In this document: piece by piece, positions 1-7,307 of the stretch
How the letters are laid out: each line of letters opens with the position of its first letter
Numbering within the stretch: position 1 is the stretch's first letter
From: Clostridia bacterium
Lineage (GTDB): Bacteria > Bacillota > Clostridia > Oscillospirales > CAG-272
Reading direction: 5' to 3'
DNA: 64,000 nt
Assembly (NCBI GenBank): GCA_017503865.1
Contig: JAFVSI010000019.1
Location: 1-64,000 of the forward strand
Made by a program: the position numbers and the translations under genes
The notes under the pieces: generated by a model
Told to the model about the DNA's origin: nothing
The model's input: only the letters and a program-made list of their open reading frames with translations
Databases searched by the model: none

Positions 1-81
1 ATACGGTTCTACAACAATGAACGTATTCAACTCAAAACAAAACTGACACCTCTCGAAAAGCGATGTCAGTTCGTTGCTTAA
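1..81 (+). CDS. IS3-family transposase OrfB, C-terminal fragment
   Basis: Frame 1 is open from base 1 to a TAA at 79-81 and gives 26 residues containing YNNERIQLKTKLTPLE. This is the typical tail of the DDE integrase (OrfB) of IS3/IS150-type elements, where a YN.ERIQ.KL..LTP motif precedes the stop. The start is outside the window, so whether the transposase is intact is unknown. Family assignment rests on this short but characteristic motif. Confidence 0.8.
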   Translation: MRFYNNERIQLKTKLTPLEKRCQFVA

Positions 82-141
82 TTCTTAATTATACTACCCA
101 CAGGGGCTTTTTGTACTGTCCGCACAATTTGGGGCAGTTCA
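1..141 (+). mobile_element. Right end of an IS3-family insertion sequence (partial)
   Basis: The window opens inside an insertion sequence. A transposase C-terminus ends at 81. A terminal inverted repeat-like segment follows at about 110-141, ending in CA as expected for IS3 ends. Read on the other strand it starts TGAACTGCCCC and continues with a GGACAGTA block, which resembles IS150-group ends. The end falls 25 bp past the trxB stop, so the element appears to have inserted just downstream of trxB. The left end and target duplication lie outside the window. Confidence 0.75.
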
Positions 142-166
142 TTTGCTTGGTCTTTTTGTTTTTTAT

Positions 167-1078
167 TTAATTGTTGTCAATATATCTGCAAGCGGCAAGG
201 GCTGCAACCGAGCCGTCTGCGGCTGCGGTAGTTACCTGTCTGACCGCTTTCGTTCTGCAGTCACCTGCTACGAAAATACCCTTAGAATCTGTAAGACAAC
301 CCTCGTCAGCGATTATGTATCCGTAATCGTTGAGCTTAGTGAGGTTTTTGAAGGGCTCGTTTTCGGGCTGCTGACCGATAGCAACGAAGATTCCGTCGAC
401 CTCGAGCGTCGAGTATTCCTCGCTTGATGTGTTGAGAAGCTTTATTGCATTAAGTCCGTTCTCTCCACCGATAAGCTCGGTGACGATTGTGTTGAAAATA
501 AACTTAACGTTATCACGCGTTTCAAGCTTTGATACGAGCTTGCTTTCACCCGTCATCTGTGCGAGGTTTTGAACGATAGTAACCTCGGTACAAATGTCGG
601 AAAGAAGCACCGCGTCCTGAAGTGCGGTGTTTCCGCCGCCTATAACTGCTACCTTTTTGCCGTTATAGAAAGCACCGTCGCAAACTGCACAGTAGGAAAC
701 ACCCTCGCCGACAAGCTCGTTTTCACCTTCAAGTCCGAGCTGACGGTGCTTGGAGCCCGTTGCTAATATAACGGTCTTCGTTTCAAAGGAGTCACTGTCG
801 GTCTCAACCGTATATCCGTGTGTTGCGGGGAGAATGCGTGTTACCTCTGCAAGCTCTATTTCGGCACCGTGCTCAAGCACCTGATCGAGCATCATCGTTG
901 CAAGCTCGTTCCCGCTGATAGCAAGCTGTGTGGGGTAGTTTTCAACTCTCGGCGAATAGGTTATCTGACCGCCAAAGTTTTCCTTTTCGATAAGAAGCAC
1001 CTTTTTATCGGCTCTGAGAGCATATATAGCCGCGGTAAGACCTGCTGGACCTGCTCCGACAATTATAATATCATACAT
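167..1078 (-). CDS. trxB: Thioredoxin reductase
   Basis: This 303-residue FAD flavoprotein passes electrons from NADPH to thioredoxin-like disulfides in the cytoplasm. It has an N-terminal FAD-binding GAGPAG (residues 8-13), the redox pair CAVC (C130 and C133), the NADPH-binding GGGNTALQ (147-154) and the C-terminal FAD motif with FVAGDCR. Length is normal for bacterial TrxB. An AAGGAG ribosome site precedes the ATG. It lies 60 bp downstream of nrdD on the same strand, and NrdD carries its own thioredoxin-like tail. TrxB could therefore supply electrons to nucleotide reduction (inference). An IS3 element lies just past its stop. Confidence 0.95.
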   Translation of the reverse strand: MYDIIIVGAGPAGLTAAIYALRADKKVLLIEKENFGGQITYSPRVENYPTQLAISGNELATMMLDQVLEHGAEIELAEVTRILPATHGYTVETDSDSFETKTVILATGSKHRQLGLEGENELVGEGVSYCAVCDGAFYNGKKVAVIGGGNTALQDAVLLSDICTEVTIVQNLAQMTGESKLVSKLETRDNVKFIFNTIVTELIGGENGLNAIKLLNTSSEEYSTLEVDGIFVAIGQQPENEPFKNLTKLNDYGYIIADEGCLTDSKGIFVAGDCRTKAVRQVTTAAADGSVAALAACRYIDNN

Positions 1079-1100
1079 ACGTATAGTCTCCTTTACTAAT

Positions 1101-1128
1101 GCGGAGCCGTAAAATGTTACGGCTCCGC
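1101..1128 (-). terminator. Perfect 12-bp hairpin between nrdD and trxB
   Basis: The arms GCGGAGCCGTAA (1101-1112) and TTACGGCTCCGC (1117-1128) are perfectly complementary around a 4-nt loop. It lies between the nrdD stop and the trxB start. No clear U-tract follows on the minus strand, so it could be a weak terminator, an attenuator or an mRNA-stabilising structure between two co-oriented genes. Confidence 0.45.
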
Positions 1129-1138
1129 TTGTTGCAGC

Positions 1139-3535
1139 TTATTTGTTTGCTTCGATGAACTTCTTGATGTTGTTTTTCTCAACCTTCTCAAAGCTATCGC
1201 CGTTATCAATTACAAGTACGGGAACTGCACCCTTGACATTGTACTTTAACGCAGTCTCGGGATCCTTGTCTGCATATACCTTTTCGAAGGTGTAGCCTGC
1301 ATCTTCAAGGAGCTTTGCGGCTACCTTGCAGTTGGGGCAAGTGGTCGTTGCTATGAGAACAAGCTTTGCTCCCTCTGCCTTGCAAGTACACTCGTCAGCC
1401 TTCTCAGCCTTCTTCATAGGTGTATTGTCATAAAGGTCGGCGCTGAGTCCGCGATTGCTGAGAGAAGTGGGAATATCGTAAAGCTTACGCTCCTTATATT
1501 CCTGCGACTTACCGTCGTTCCAGTTCTGAACGGGACGGTAGTAACCTGTGATACGGCTGTATACCTCGGTCTTTTCTCCGCAGTGAGGACAAGTGAAGTG
1601 CTCACCTGTGAGGTAACCGTGCTTTTGACATACAGAGTATGTGGGAGAGAGTGTGTAGTAGGGAAGCTTGTAATTTTCCGCAATCTTTCTTACGATGTTA
1701 GCGGCAGCCTTCCAGTCGGGAAGCTTTTCGCCGAGGAATGCGTGGAATACTGTTCCCGATGTGTAGAGAGTCTGGAGCTCGTCCTGAATATCAAGAGCAT
1801 CGAAGATGTCCGCAGTGTAGGAAACGGGAAGGTGAGAGGAGTTGGTGTAGAAAGGAGTCTCGCCCTTCTTTGCGGCGGTGATGATCTCGGGGAATCTCTT
1901 AACGTCGTGCTTTGCAAATCTATATGTTGTAGATTCTGCGGGAGTAGCTTCGAGGTTGTAGAGGTCGCCGTATTTCTCCTGGTAGTCGGAGAGACGCTCA
2001 CGCATGTGGTTGAGAACGTTCTTTGTGAATTCCTGAGTCTTTTCGTTTGTAAGGTCTGCACGGAGCCACTTAGCATTGAGACCGACCTCGTTCATACCGA
2101 TAAGACCAATGGTAGAGAAGTGGTTGTTAAATGTTCCGAGGTATCTCTTGGTATAGGGATAAAGTCCCTCGTCAAGAAGCTTTGTGATGATAGTTCTCTT
2201 TATCTTGAGTGAACGAGCCGAAATGTCCATAAGGCGGTCGAGACGGGCGTAGAAGTCAGCCTCATCTTCAGCAAGATATGCGATTCTCGGCATATTGATA
2301 GTTACAACGCCGACAGAACCTGTGCTCTCACCGGAACCGAAGAAGCCACCCGACTTCTTGCGAAGCTCACGAAGGTCAAGACGGAGACGGCAGCACATAC
2401 TACGAACGTCGCTGGGCTCCATATCGGAGTTGATGTAGTTAGAGAAGTAAGGAGTACCGTACTTTGAGGTCATTTCGAAGAGAAGACGGTTGTTTTCTGT
2501 GTCGGACCAGTCAAAGTCAGCGGTGATGGAATAGGTGGGGATAGGATACTGGAATCCGCGTCCGTTGAAGTCGCCCTCGATCATAGTCTCGATGAACGCC
2601 TTGTTTATCATATCCATTTCCTTCTTACAGTCCTTGTACTTGAAGTCCATTTCCTTGCCGCCAACGATAGCGTTCTGCTCAGCAAGGTCAGCGGGAACTG
2701 TCCAGTCAAGAGTGATGTTCGAGAAAGGAGCCTGTGTACCCCAACGGGAAGGCGTGTTTACACCGAAAATGAAGGATTCGATGCACTTCTTGACCTGGTC
2801 GTAGTTGAGGTTATCAACCTTTACGAAGGGAGCAAGATAGGTGTCAAAGGACGAGAATGCCTGAGCACCTGCCCACTCGTTCTGCATAATACCGAGGAAG
2901 TTTACCATCTGGTTGCAGAGGGTTGCGAGGTGGCTTGCGGGGGCGGAAGTGATCTTGCCGGTTACACCGCCGAGACCTTCCTGAATGAGCTGCTTGAGCG
3001 ACCAACCTGCACAGTAGCCTGTGAGCATCGAAAGGTCGTGAATGTGAATATCTGCGTTTCTGTGTGCGTTAGCTATCTCATCGTCATAAATTTCGGAGAG
3101 CCAGTAGTTAGCTGTGATAGCTCCCGAGTTTGAAAGGATAAGACCTCCGACCGAGTAAGTAACGGTTGAGTTTTCCTTAACTCTCCAGTCGGTTACCTTA
3201 ACGTAAGAGTCAACAATTTCCTTGTAGTCAAGGATCGTAGACTTCATATTACGGAGTTTTTCTCTCTGTCTACGGTAAAGAATGTAAGCCTTAGCAACGT
3301 CGGAATATCCTGCCTGAACGAGAACGTTCTCAACACAGTCCTGAATATCCTCGACAGCTATGAGCCCTTCCTTTATCTTGGGCTCAAACTCAGCCGTTAC
3401 CTTGAGGGCGAGAAGATCTATTACGCTGGGATGATAGTTTTTTTCCTGAGCTTCGAAAGCGAGCTTTATAGCTTCGCTGATTTTTTCAAGATTGAAATCG
3501 ACGACTTTGCCGTCTCTTTTTAGTACGTGATACAT
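1139..3535 (-). CDS. nrdD: Anaerobic ribonucleoside-triphosphate reductase with C-terminal thioredoxin-like domain
   Basis: This class III glycyl-radical enzyme (798 aa) reduces NTPs to dNTPs without oxygen. Residues 1-95 look like an ATP-cone regulatory domain. The catalytic barrel follows, with zinc-ligand cysteines (CQKHG and CPHCG) and a glycyl-radical loop containing ITGYYRPVQNWNDGK. The last ~76 residues (from about 723) form a small thioredoxin/glutaredoxin-like domain with a CPNC redox motif at 733-736 and the cis-Pro segment AVPVLVI. Most NrdDs end at the radical loop, so this is a fusion. The ribosome site AGGAGG overlaps an NrdR-type box. The activase nrdG lies 3 kb away, separated by two surface-protein genes. 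Confidence 0.95.
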   Translation of the reverse strand: MYHVLKRDGKVVDFNLEKISEAIKLAFEAQEKNYHPSVIDLLALKVTAEFEPKIKEGLIAVEDIQDCVENVLVQAGYSDVAKAYILYRRQREKLRNMKSTILDYKEIVDSYVKVTDWRVKENSTVTYSVGGLILSNSGAITANYWLSEIYDDEIANAHRNADIHIHDLSMLTGYCAGWSLKQLIQEGLGGVTGKITSAPASHLATLCNQMVNFLGIMQNEWAGAQAFSSFDTYLAPFVKVDNLNYDQVKKCIESFIFGVNTPSRWGTQAPFSNITLDWTVPADLAEQNAIVGGKEMDFKYKDCKKEMDMINKAFIETMIEGDFNGRGFQYPIPTYSITADFDWSDTENNRLLFEMTSKYGTPYFSNYINSDMEPSDVRSMCCRLRLDLRELRKKSGGFFGSGESTGSVGVVTINMPRIAYLAEDEADFYARLDRLMDISARSLKIKRTIITKLLDEGLYPYTKRYLGTFNNHFSTIGLIGMNEVGLNAKWLRADLTNEKTQEFTKNVLNHMRERLSDYQEKYGDLYNLEATPAESTTYRFAKHDVKRFPEIITAAKKGETPFYTNSSHLPVSYTADIFDALDIQDELQTLYTSGTVFHAFLGEKLPDWKAAANIVRKIAENYKLPYYTLSPTYSVCQKHGYLTGEHFTCPHCGEKTEVYSRITGYYRPVQNWNDGKSQEYKERKLYDIPTSLSNRGLSADLYDNTPMKKAEKADECTCKAEGAKLVLIATTTCPNCKVAAKLLEDAGYTFEKVYADKDPETALKYNVKGAVPVLVIDNGDSFEKVEKNNIKKFIEANK

Positions 3536-3541
3536 ATTTTC

Positions 3542-3589
3542 CTCCTATATATTGTGTTTTTTTGATTTTTGAGTGAGCATATATAGTAT
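3542..3589 (-). promoter_or_regulatory. Pair of NrdR-type boxes over the nrdD promoter
   Basis: Box 1 (3542-3557) reads ctcCTATATATTGTGT and fits the NrdR consensus acaCwAtATaTwGtgt well. Box 2 (3574-3589) is degenerate, with core CATATATAG. Start-to-start spacing is 32 bp, the integral-turn spacing known for tandem NrdR sites. Box 2 overlaps the -10 element of nrdD and box 1 covers the ribosome site. NrdR itself is not encoded in the window. Confidence 0.65.
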
Positions 3590-3613
3590 AAACCATATAA
3601 AGACATTTGTCAA
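3585..3613 (-). promoter_or_regulatory. Promoter of nrdD
   Basis: On the minus strand TTGACA (3613-3608) and TATACT (3590-3585) are separated by exactly 17 bp, a near-consensus sigma-A promoter. It points at nrdD, and its -10 lies inside an NrdR-type box. Confidence 0.75.
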
Positions 3614-3687
3614 TTGTGAGATGTTACAATATATCGGTTGAAATATTGTCAAAAATCACTATATCTTGTCTAAAAAATAAAAAACAA

Positions 3688-3736
3688 GCACCAAATCTTG
3701 TGCGGTTTGCCCTAAAATCTACATTATATATAGTGT
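3688..3736. promoter_or_regulatory. Second, upstream pair of NrdR-like boxes
   Basis: A strong box, ACATTATATATAGTGT (3721-3736), matches the NrdR consensus at all but one defined position. A weaker partner, gcaCCAAATCTTGTGC (3688-3703), starts 33 bp away. The pair sits between nrdD and the divergent surface-protein gene, about 90 bp before the -35 of the latter. It could loop with the promoter-proximal pair or act on the divergent gene. Assignment is by consensus only. Confidence 0.45.
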
Positions 3737-3825
3737 TTGTTGCACAAGAAAATTGAGACAAACTGTATAATATTAAATAAATATTGTAAAAAAGAGATAA
3801 AAAACAAAAAAATTTCAAATAGGTA

Positions 3826-3854
3826 TTGCAATTTATGAAATTATGTGGTAAAAT
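3826..3854 (+). promoter_or_regulatory. Promoter of the first surface-protein gene
   Basis: TTGCAA (3826-3831) and TAAAAT (3849-3854) are 17 bp apart, preceded by A/T tracts that could act as an UP element. The paralogous gene downstream has the same arrangement (5367-5395). The transcript would carry a ~105-nt leader with short GC-rich inverted repeats (about 3865-3900). I could not match this leader to a known riboswitch. Confidence 0.65.
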
Positions 3855-3966
3855 ACCTTTAGGTTTGGGGTAGCTATGCCCTCGTAAGGACGGGGATGTG
3901 GTACTTCTGCTTAATTATCAGTTAATAATTTGCGAATAGCAAACAATGAAAGAGAGGAACTTTTTT

Positions 3967-5103
3967 ATGAAGAAAATTCTCGTTGCGATCGCTTTGGTGA
4001 TCGTTTTGACAACTCTTGCAGTGCTTCCTACTTTTGCTGCAGACAATGCAAAGGTTAGCGTTGAAGAGCTTATCAAGTGGAACGTACTCGGTGAAAACGA
4101 TATTCACTACGTTGGTGCTCCCACAACAACACCTCCTACACAGGACGGTAGTATCAAAAAGGGTGAGTATTCCTACTCCTTCCGTGCAACCGATCCCATC
4201 TTCCAGTGCACAACTGACCACAACTATAACAAGATAGCTTACAATCCCTTGACGGATTTCAGCTCCAACTACGTAGAGTACTACATCTCCTACGATGCTG
4301 ATTACATATACTTCGGTATTTACGATGACCAGAGCGTACAGTGCGGAAGCTCTGTCAACTTCTTCTTCAAGTACGGTATCGACCCCGAGGACGTTTCTTA
4401 CGCCAACCTTATCGGTCCTTCTACACAGATCGTTAACAGAGGTAAGGATTTTGCTGACTTCTACAAGGGTTCTTCGGGTGACGCAAGATACGTTTCTGTA
4501 AACGGTAAGTCAATTAAGTACATCGAGGTTGCTGACGGTATGTCCGGCGACGACGGTTACGGTGCTTACGACTCTGTTTATGAGTTTAAGATCAATAGAG
4601 CGGACGCTAAGGAAATATACAACGGTCTCAAGGGTACGGGATTTGTAGATAATCCTAAGGTCTTCTATGCAACGACCTACTGCTTGCAGTACGGTAAGGA
4701 TCAGGTTAAGTCCTGCTACCGTTGGTGCGGTAGAGAGCTTACAAACGTTGAGAAGCTCAACCTCGGTGCAAGCATAGACTTTATTCCTCTTATCTTCGTT
4801 CTTGCTGAAGAAGGCTCTGACTTCCTCGGAAACGGTGCTCTTGAGGTTCCTACAAAGCCCGCTGAGACTGAGGCTCCTACAACCGAAGCACCCACAACCG
4901 CTCCCGAGACAGAGGCTCCTACAACCGAGGCGCCTACAACCGCTCCCGAGACAGAGGCTCCTACAACCGCTCCTGTAACTGAGGCTCCCACAACTGAGGC
5001 TCCTGATGAGGGTGGATGCGGATCTTCCGTAGCAGCTATGGGCATCGCTCTCGTAGCAGTTCTTGGAACTTGTGCAGTAGTAGTTTCCAAGAAAGAAGAC
5101 TGA
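3967..5103 (+). CDS. Secreted surface protein with Thr/Pro repeats and GGCGSS C-terminal anchor
   Basis: 378 residues from the ATG at 3967, which has AGAGAGG upstream; an in-frame ATG at 3946 has no ribosome site. A Sec signal peptide ends near FAADNA. The globular part contains YYISYDADYIYFGIYDD, the pattern of CBM9/DOMON-like beta-sandwich domains. Next come about six TEAPTT/TAPE repeats, a likely wall-spanning or glycosylated spacer. The end is GGCGSS, a hydrophobic helix and KKED, the layout of a C-terminal sorting signal. It pairs with the paralog at 5502. The extracellular ligand is unknown; a carbohydrate-binding role is only inferred from fold resemblance. Confidence 0.8.
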   Translation: MKKILVAIALVIVLTTLAVLPTFAADNAKVSVEELIKWNVLGENDIHYVGAPTTTPPTQDGSIKKGEYSYSFRATDPIFQCTTDHNYNKIAYNPLTDFSSNYVEYYISYDADYIYFGIYDDQSVQCGSSVNFFFKYGIDPEDVSYANLIGPSTQIVNRGKDFADFYKGSSGDARYVSVNGKSIKYIEVADGMSGDDGYGAYDSVYEFKINRADAKEIYNGLKGTGFVDNPKVFYATTYCLQYGKDQVKSCYRWCGRELTNVEKLNLGASIDFIPLIFVLAEEGSDFLGNGALEVPTKPAETEAPTTEAPTTAPETEAPTTEAPTTAPETEAPTTAPVTEAPTTEAPDEGGCGSSVAAMGIALVAVLGTCAVVVSKKED

Positions 5104-5167
5104 TTTAATACATATATAATAATGTAGAGAATCGGAGCTTCAAAAAGTTCCAATATCAGAATTGTGG

Positions 5168-5199
5168 CGAAACCGCCACGAAAAAGAGTGGCGGTTTCG
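5168..5199 (+). terminator. Hairpin after the first surface-protein gene
   Basis: CGAAACCGCCAC (5168-5179) pairs perfectly with GTGGCGGTTTCG (5188-5199) across an 8-nt A-rich loop. A competing short arm GTGGCG (5164-5169) precedes it. The U-tract is weak. The rest of 5200-5360 is AT-rich with no gene visible. Confidence 0.55.
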
Positions 5200-5366
5200 T
5201 TCAGCAAGATATATACATATAATATATTGTAGCTTTTGGATTTTGATAGAAGATGCAAAAATTGCTTTTTGCTAAAGAAAAAGCGGTTTGCGTTGCATAA
5301 TTTATCCAATTACGAACGGGTTTTGAAAAAAATCTAAAAAAAATTAAAAAATTTTTGTATTTCCTA

Positions 5367-5395
5367 TTGCAAAATTCAAAATAGTGTGATACAAT
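5367..5395 (+). promoter_or_regulatory. Promoter of the second surface-protein gene
   Basis: TTGCAA (5367-5372) and TACAAT (5390-5395) are spaced 17 bp, with A/T tracts upstream. The leader contains a hairpin AAAATTAT/ATAATTTT (5438-5459) and an outer GGTAAT/ATTACC pair (5411-5416 and 5466-5471). Confidence 0.7.
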
Positions 5396-5501
5396 ATGTT
5401 TAACTTGGGGGGTAATGGCGTCCCAGGTATCGTTTTGAAAATTATTTAAATATAATTTTAATAAAATTACCAATGAAAAAATGAAAGTGAGGAAAACTTT
5501 T

Positions 5502-6452
5502 ATGAAGAAAATTATTGTTGCAATCGCTATGTTGCTCGTAGCAACTCTTGCAATTTCCGTTTCCGCAGCTACCGCTGCTGACTTCGGTGCAGAGACATAC
5601 TACCTCGGCAACCCTGTAAAGACAGCTCCCGTTCTTGACGCTACATTCGGTGCAAACGAGTACACTGTTACATATACTCTCGATAAGGGTATATACCTTG
5701 ATGCAGCTGGAAACGTTCTTACAACTCCCGCTGATGCATCCGCTCTTACATCCGCTGTTAAGGTTGGTGTAGCATACGACGTTGAGAACCTCTACGTTGC
5801 TATCGAGTCCACACTCGCAGCTAACGTTGCTTCTGCTGAGTATGCAATTACTAGCACTATCGGCACTCTTCCCAGCTTCAACGAGGCAAATGCTGAGGCT
5901 AAGAAGGTAGCTTACAAGACCGCTGACGGCAAGTTCGTTGGTGAGCTCGTATTCGACCTTGACAATGACGATGCTTCTGCTTACGGTAAGACCTTTACGC
6001 TTGCAATCCGCGAGACAACAAAGAATGCTGAGGGTGCAACTCTCAATGTTGCTGATTGGAACAAGATTGCTTTGACTTCTGGTCAGGAGTTCGAGATGAA
6101 TGGTGCAGATACACTTACACACACATTCGTTCTCGGTTCTGAGGCTACTCTTGGTGACAAGGTAACTGTTGAGCAGGAACCCGTTGGTGTTCCCGGTCAG
6201 ACACTTCCCGTTGTAACTGAGGCTCCCACAACTGAGGCTCCCACAACAGCTCCCGAGACTGAGGCTCCTACAACTGATGCTCCCACAACAGCTCCCGAGA
6301 CTGAGGCTCCTACAACCGCTCCTGTAACTGAGGCTCCCACAACTGAGGCTCCTGAAGAGGGTGGATGTGGTTCTTCCGTAGCAGCTATGGGTATTGCTCT
6401 CGTAGCAGCTCTTGGAACTTGCGCAGTAGTAGTTTCCAAGAAAGAGGACTAA
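5502..6452 (+). CDS. Secreted surface protein, paralog of the preceding gene, GGCGSS C-terminal anchor
   Basis: 316 residues from the ATG at 5502, which has GTGAGG upstream; an in-frame ATG at 5481 lacks a ribosome site. After the signal peptide (cleavage near VSAATAA) a domain starts YYLGNPVKTAPVLDA and includes VAYDVENLYVAIE, again CBM9-like. The Thr/Pro repeats and last ~35 residues are almost identical to the upstream paralog, at DNA level too. This suggests recent duplication or gene conversion of the 3' part over divergent N-terminal domains. Likely surface-exposed; substrate unknown. It has its own promoter and terminator, so it is monocistronic. Confidence 0.8.
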   Translation: MKKIIVAIAMLLVATLAISVSAATAADFGAETYYLGNPVKTAPVLDATFGANEYTVTYTLDKGIYLDAAGNVLTTPADASALTSAVKVGVAYDVENLYVAIESTLAANVASAEYAITSTIGTLPSFNEANAEAKKVAYKTADGKFVGELVFDLDNDDASAYGKTFTLAIRETTKNAEGATLNVADWNKIALTSGQEFEMNGADTLTHTFVLGSEATLGDKVTVEQEPVGVPGQTLPVVTEAPTTEAPTTAPETEAPTTDAPTTAPETEAPTTAPVTEAPTTEAPEEGGCGSSVAAMGIALVAALGTCAVVVSKKED

Positions 6453-6483
6453 TTTAGATTAGTGTCTAAAACAATAAAAATTT

Positions 6484-6518
6484 CAGGGCAGCTCAAATGA
6501 ACTGCCCTGTTTTTTTTG
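6484..6518 (+). terminator. Intrinsic terminator of the second surface-protein gene
   Basis: CAGGGCAG (6484-6491) pairs with CTGCCCTG (6502-6509), followed by a run of nine T. Confidence 0.9.
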
Positions 6519-6524
6519 CATTAG

Positions 6525-6559
6525 AAGAAAAGGAGATGCAGACTGCATCTCCTTTTCTT
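6525..6559 (-). terminator. Intrinsic terminator of nrdG
   Basis: A 16-bp perfect stem, AAGAAAAGGAGATGCA with its complement, encloses a 3-nt loop and ends 5 bp before the nrdG stop. The stem's A/G side gives a T-rich tail on the minus strand. Confidence 0.7.
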
Positions 6560-6564
6560 GTTAT

Positions 6565-7263
6565 TTAAACTCCTCTTAATTGAACGTTTGGTACGTATGG
6601 CTTAACTATAGAAAGTATTTCTTCCATCTCATCTTTGTTGTAAGCCGAGAAGTTATCGTTAGCAATTAGATCTCCTGAATCTTTAAACTGTTGAAGAAAG
6701 TATTTGTTTGCTCCGCTTATCCACTTTCCTATTGAATTAAAATCGTCGTAGCTGTGAAGCTCGCGTACAACCGTTGTTCTGAACTCATATTCGCAAACAC
6801 CTGTAAGAAGAAAATCAACGCTTTTGCGAACGTCATTCAAGTATTTATCCATATCGATTCCGCAAATGAGCGAGTATTTATCCTCAGCACCCTTAATATC
6901 CATAGCGACGTAGTCGACGAGATTTTCGTTAACAAGCTCTATGAGCATTTTTGAGTTAGAACCGTTGGTGTCAAGCTTAACAGCGTAGCCAAGATCCTTA
7001 ATTTGCTTTATAAAATCCTTAATGTCCTTTTGTAAAAGAGGCTCTCCGCCGGTTACGCAAACTCCGTCAAGAATACCCTGGCGTTTCCTTAAATAGTCAA
7101 ATAAAGCATCAATATTTACGGTATCAGAATTATCGTTTTTAGTTACGAGGGATGCATTGTGGCAAAATGGGCAACGGAAATTGCAGCCCGAAGTAAACAC
7201 AGTACAAGCAACCTTTGTAGGAAAATCAAGTAGTGTGGTTTTTTGTAATCCTTTTATTATCAT
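6565..7263 (-). CDS. nrdG: Anaerobic ribonucleoside-triphosphate reductase activating protein (radical SAM)
   Basis: A 232-residue radical SAM enzyme whose CNFRCPFC motif (C27, C31, C34) binds the 4Fe-4S cluster. It cleaves SAM to install the glycyl radical on NrdD. The N-terminus IIKGLQKTTLLDFP is typical of the longer NrdG2-type activases. The VTGGEPLLQ segment is the SAM-binding motif. It is encoded on the nrdD strand but separated by two plus-strand surface genes, and it follows the GH25 gene by 44 bp. A general glycyl-radical activase is the alternative; proximity to nrdD favours nrdG. Confidence 0.85.
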   Translation of the reverse strand: MIIKGLQKTTLLDFPTKVACTVFTSGCNFRCPFCHNASLVTKNDNSDTVNIDALFDYLRKRQGILDGVCVTGGEPLLQKDIKDFIKQIKDLGYAVKLDTNGSNSKMLIELVNENLVDYVAMDIKGAEDKYSLICGIDMDKYLNDVRKSVDFLLTGVCEYEFRTTVVRELHSYDDFNSIGKWISGANKYFLQQFKDSGDLIANDNFSAYNKDEMEEILSIVKPYVPNVQLRGV

Positions 7264-7307
7264 ATCTTTATTTCTCTTGCTTTTTGATTATTTTGTCGTG
7301 ATAAAAA

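Noticed and set aside
1583-2212. 209-codon frame antisense to nrdD
   Set aside because: Antisense shadow of a conserved gene with no domain, promoter or ribosome site.
3855-3900. Known riboswitch in the first surface-protein leader
   Set aside because: The GC-rich repeats did not fit the conserved cores of c-di-GMP, preQ1, fluoride or guanidine riboswitches that I could recall.
4716-5309. 197-codon minus-strand frame with VVGASV repeats antisense to the surface protein
   Set aside because: The repeats are the complement of the TEAPTT coding repeats; an artefact of repeat translation.
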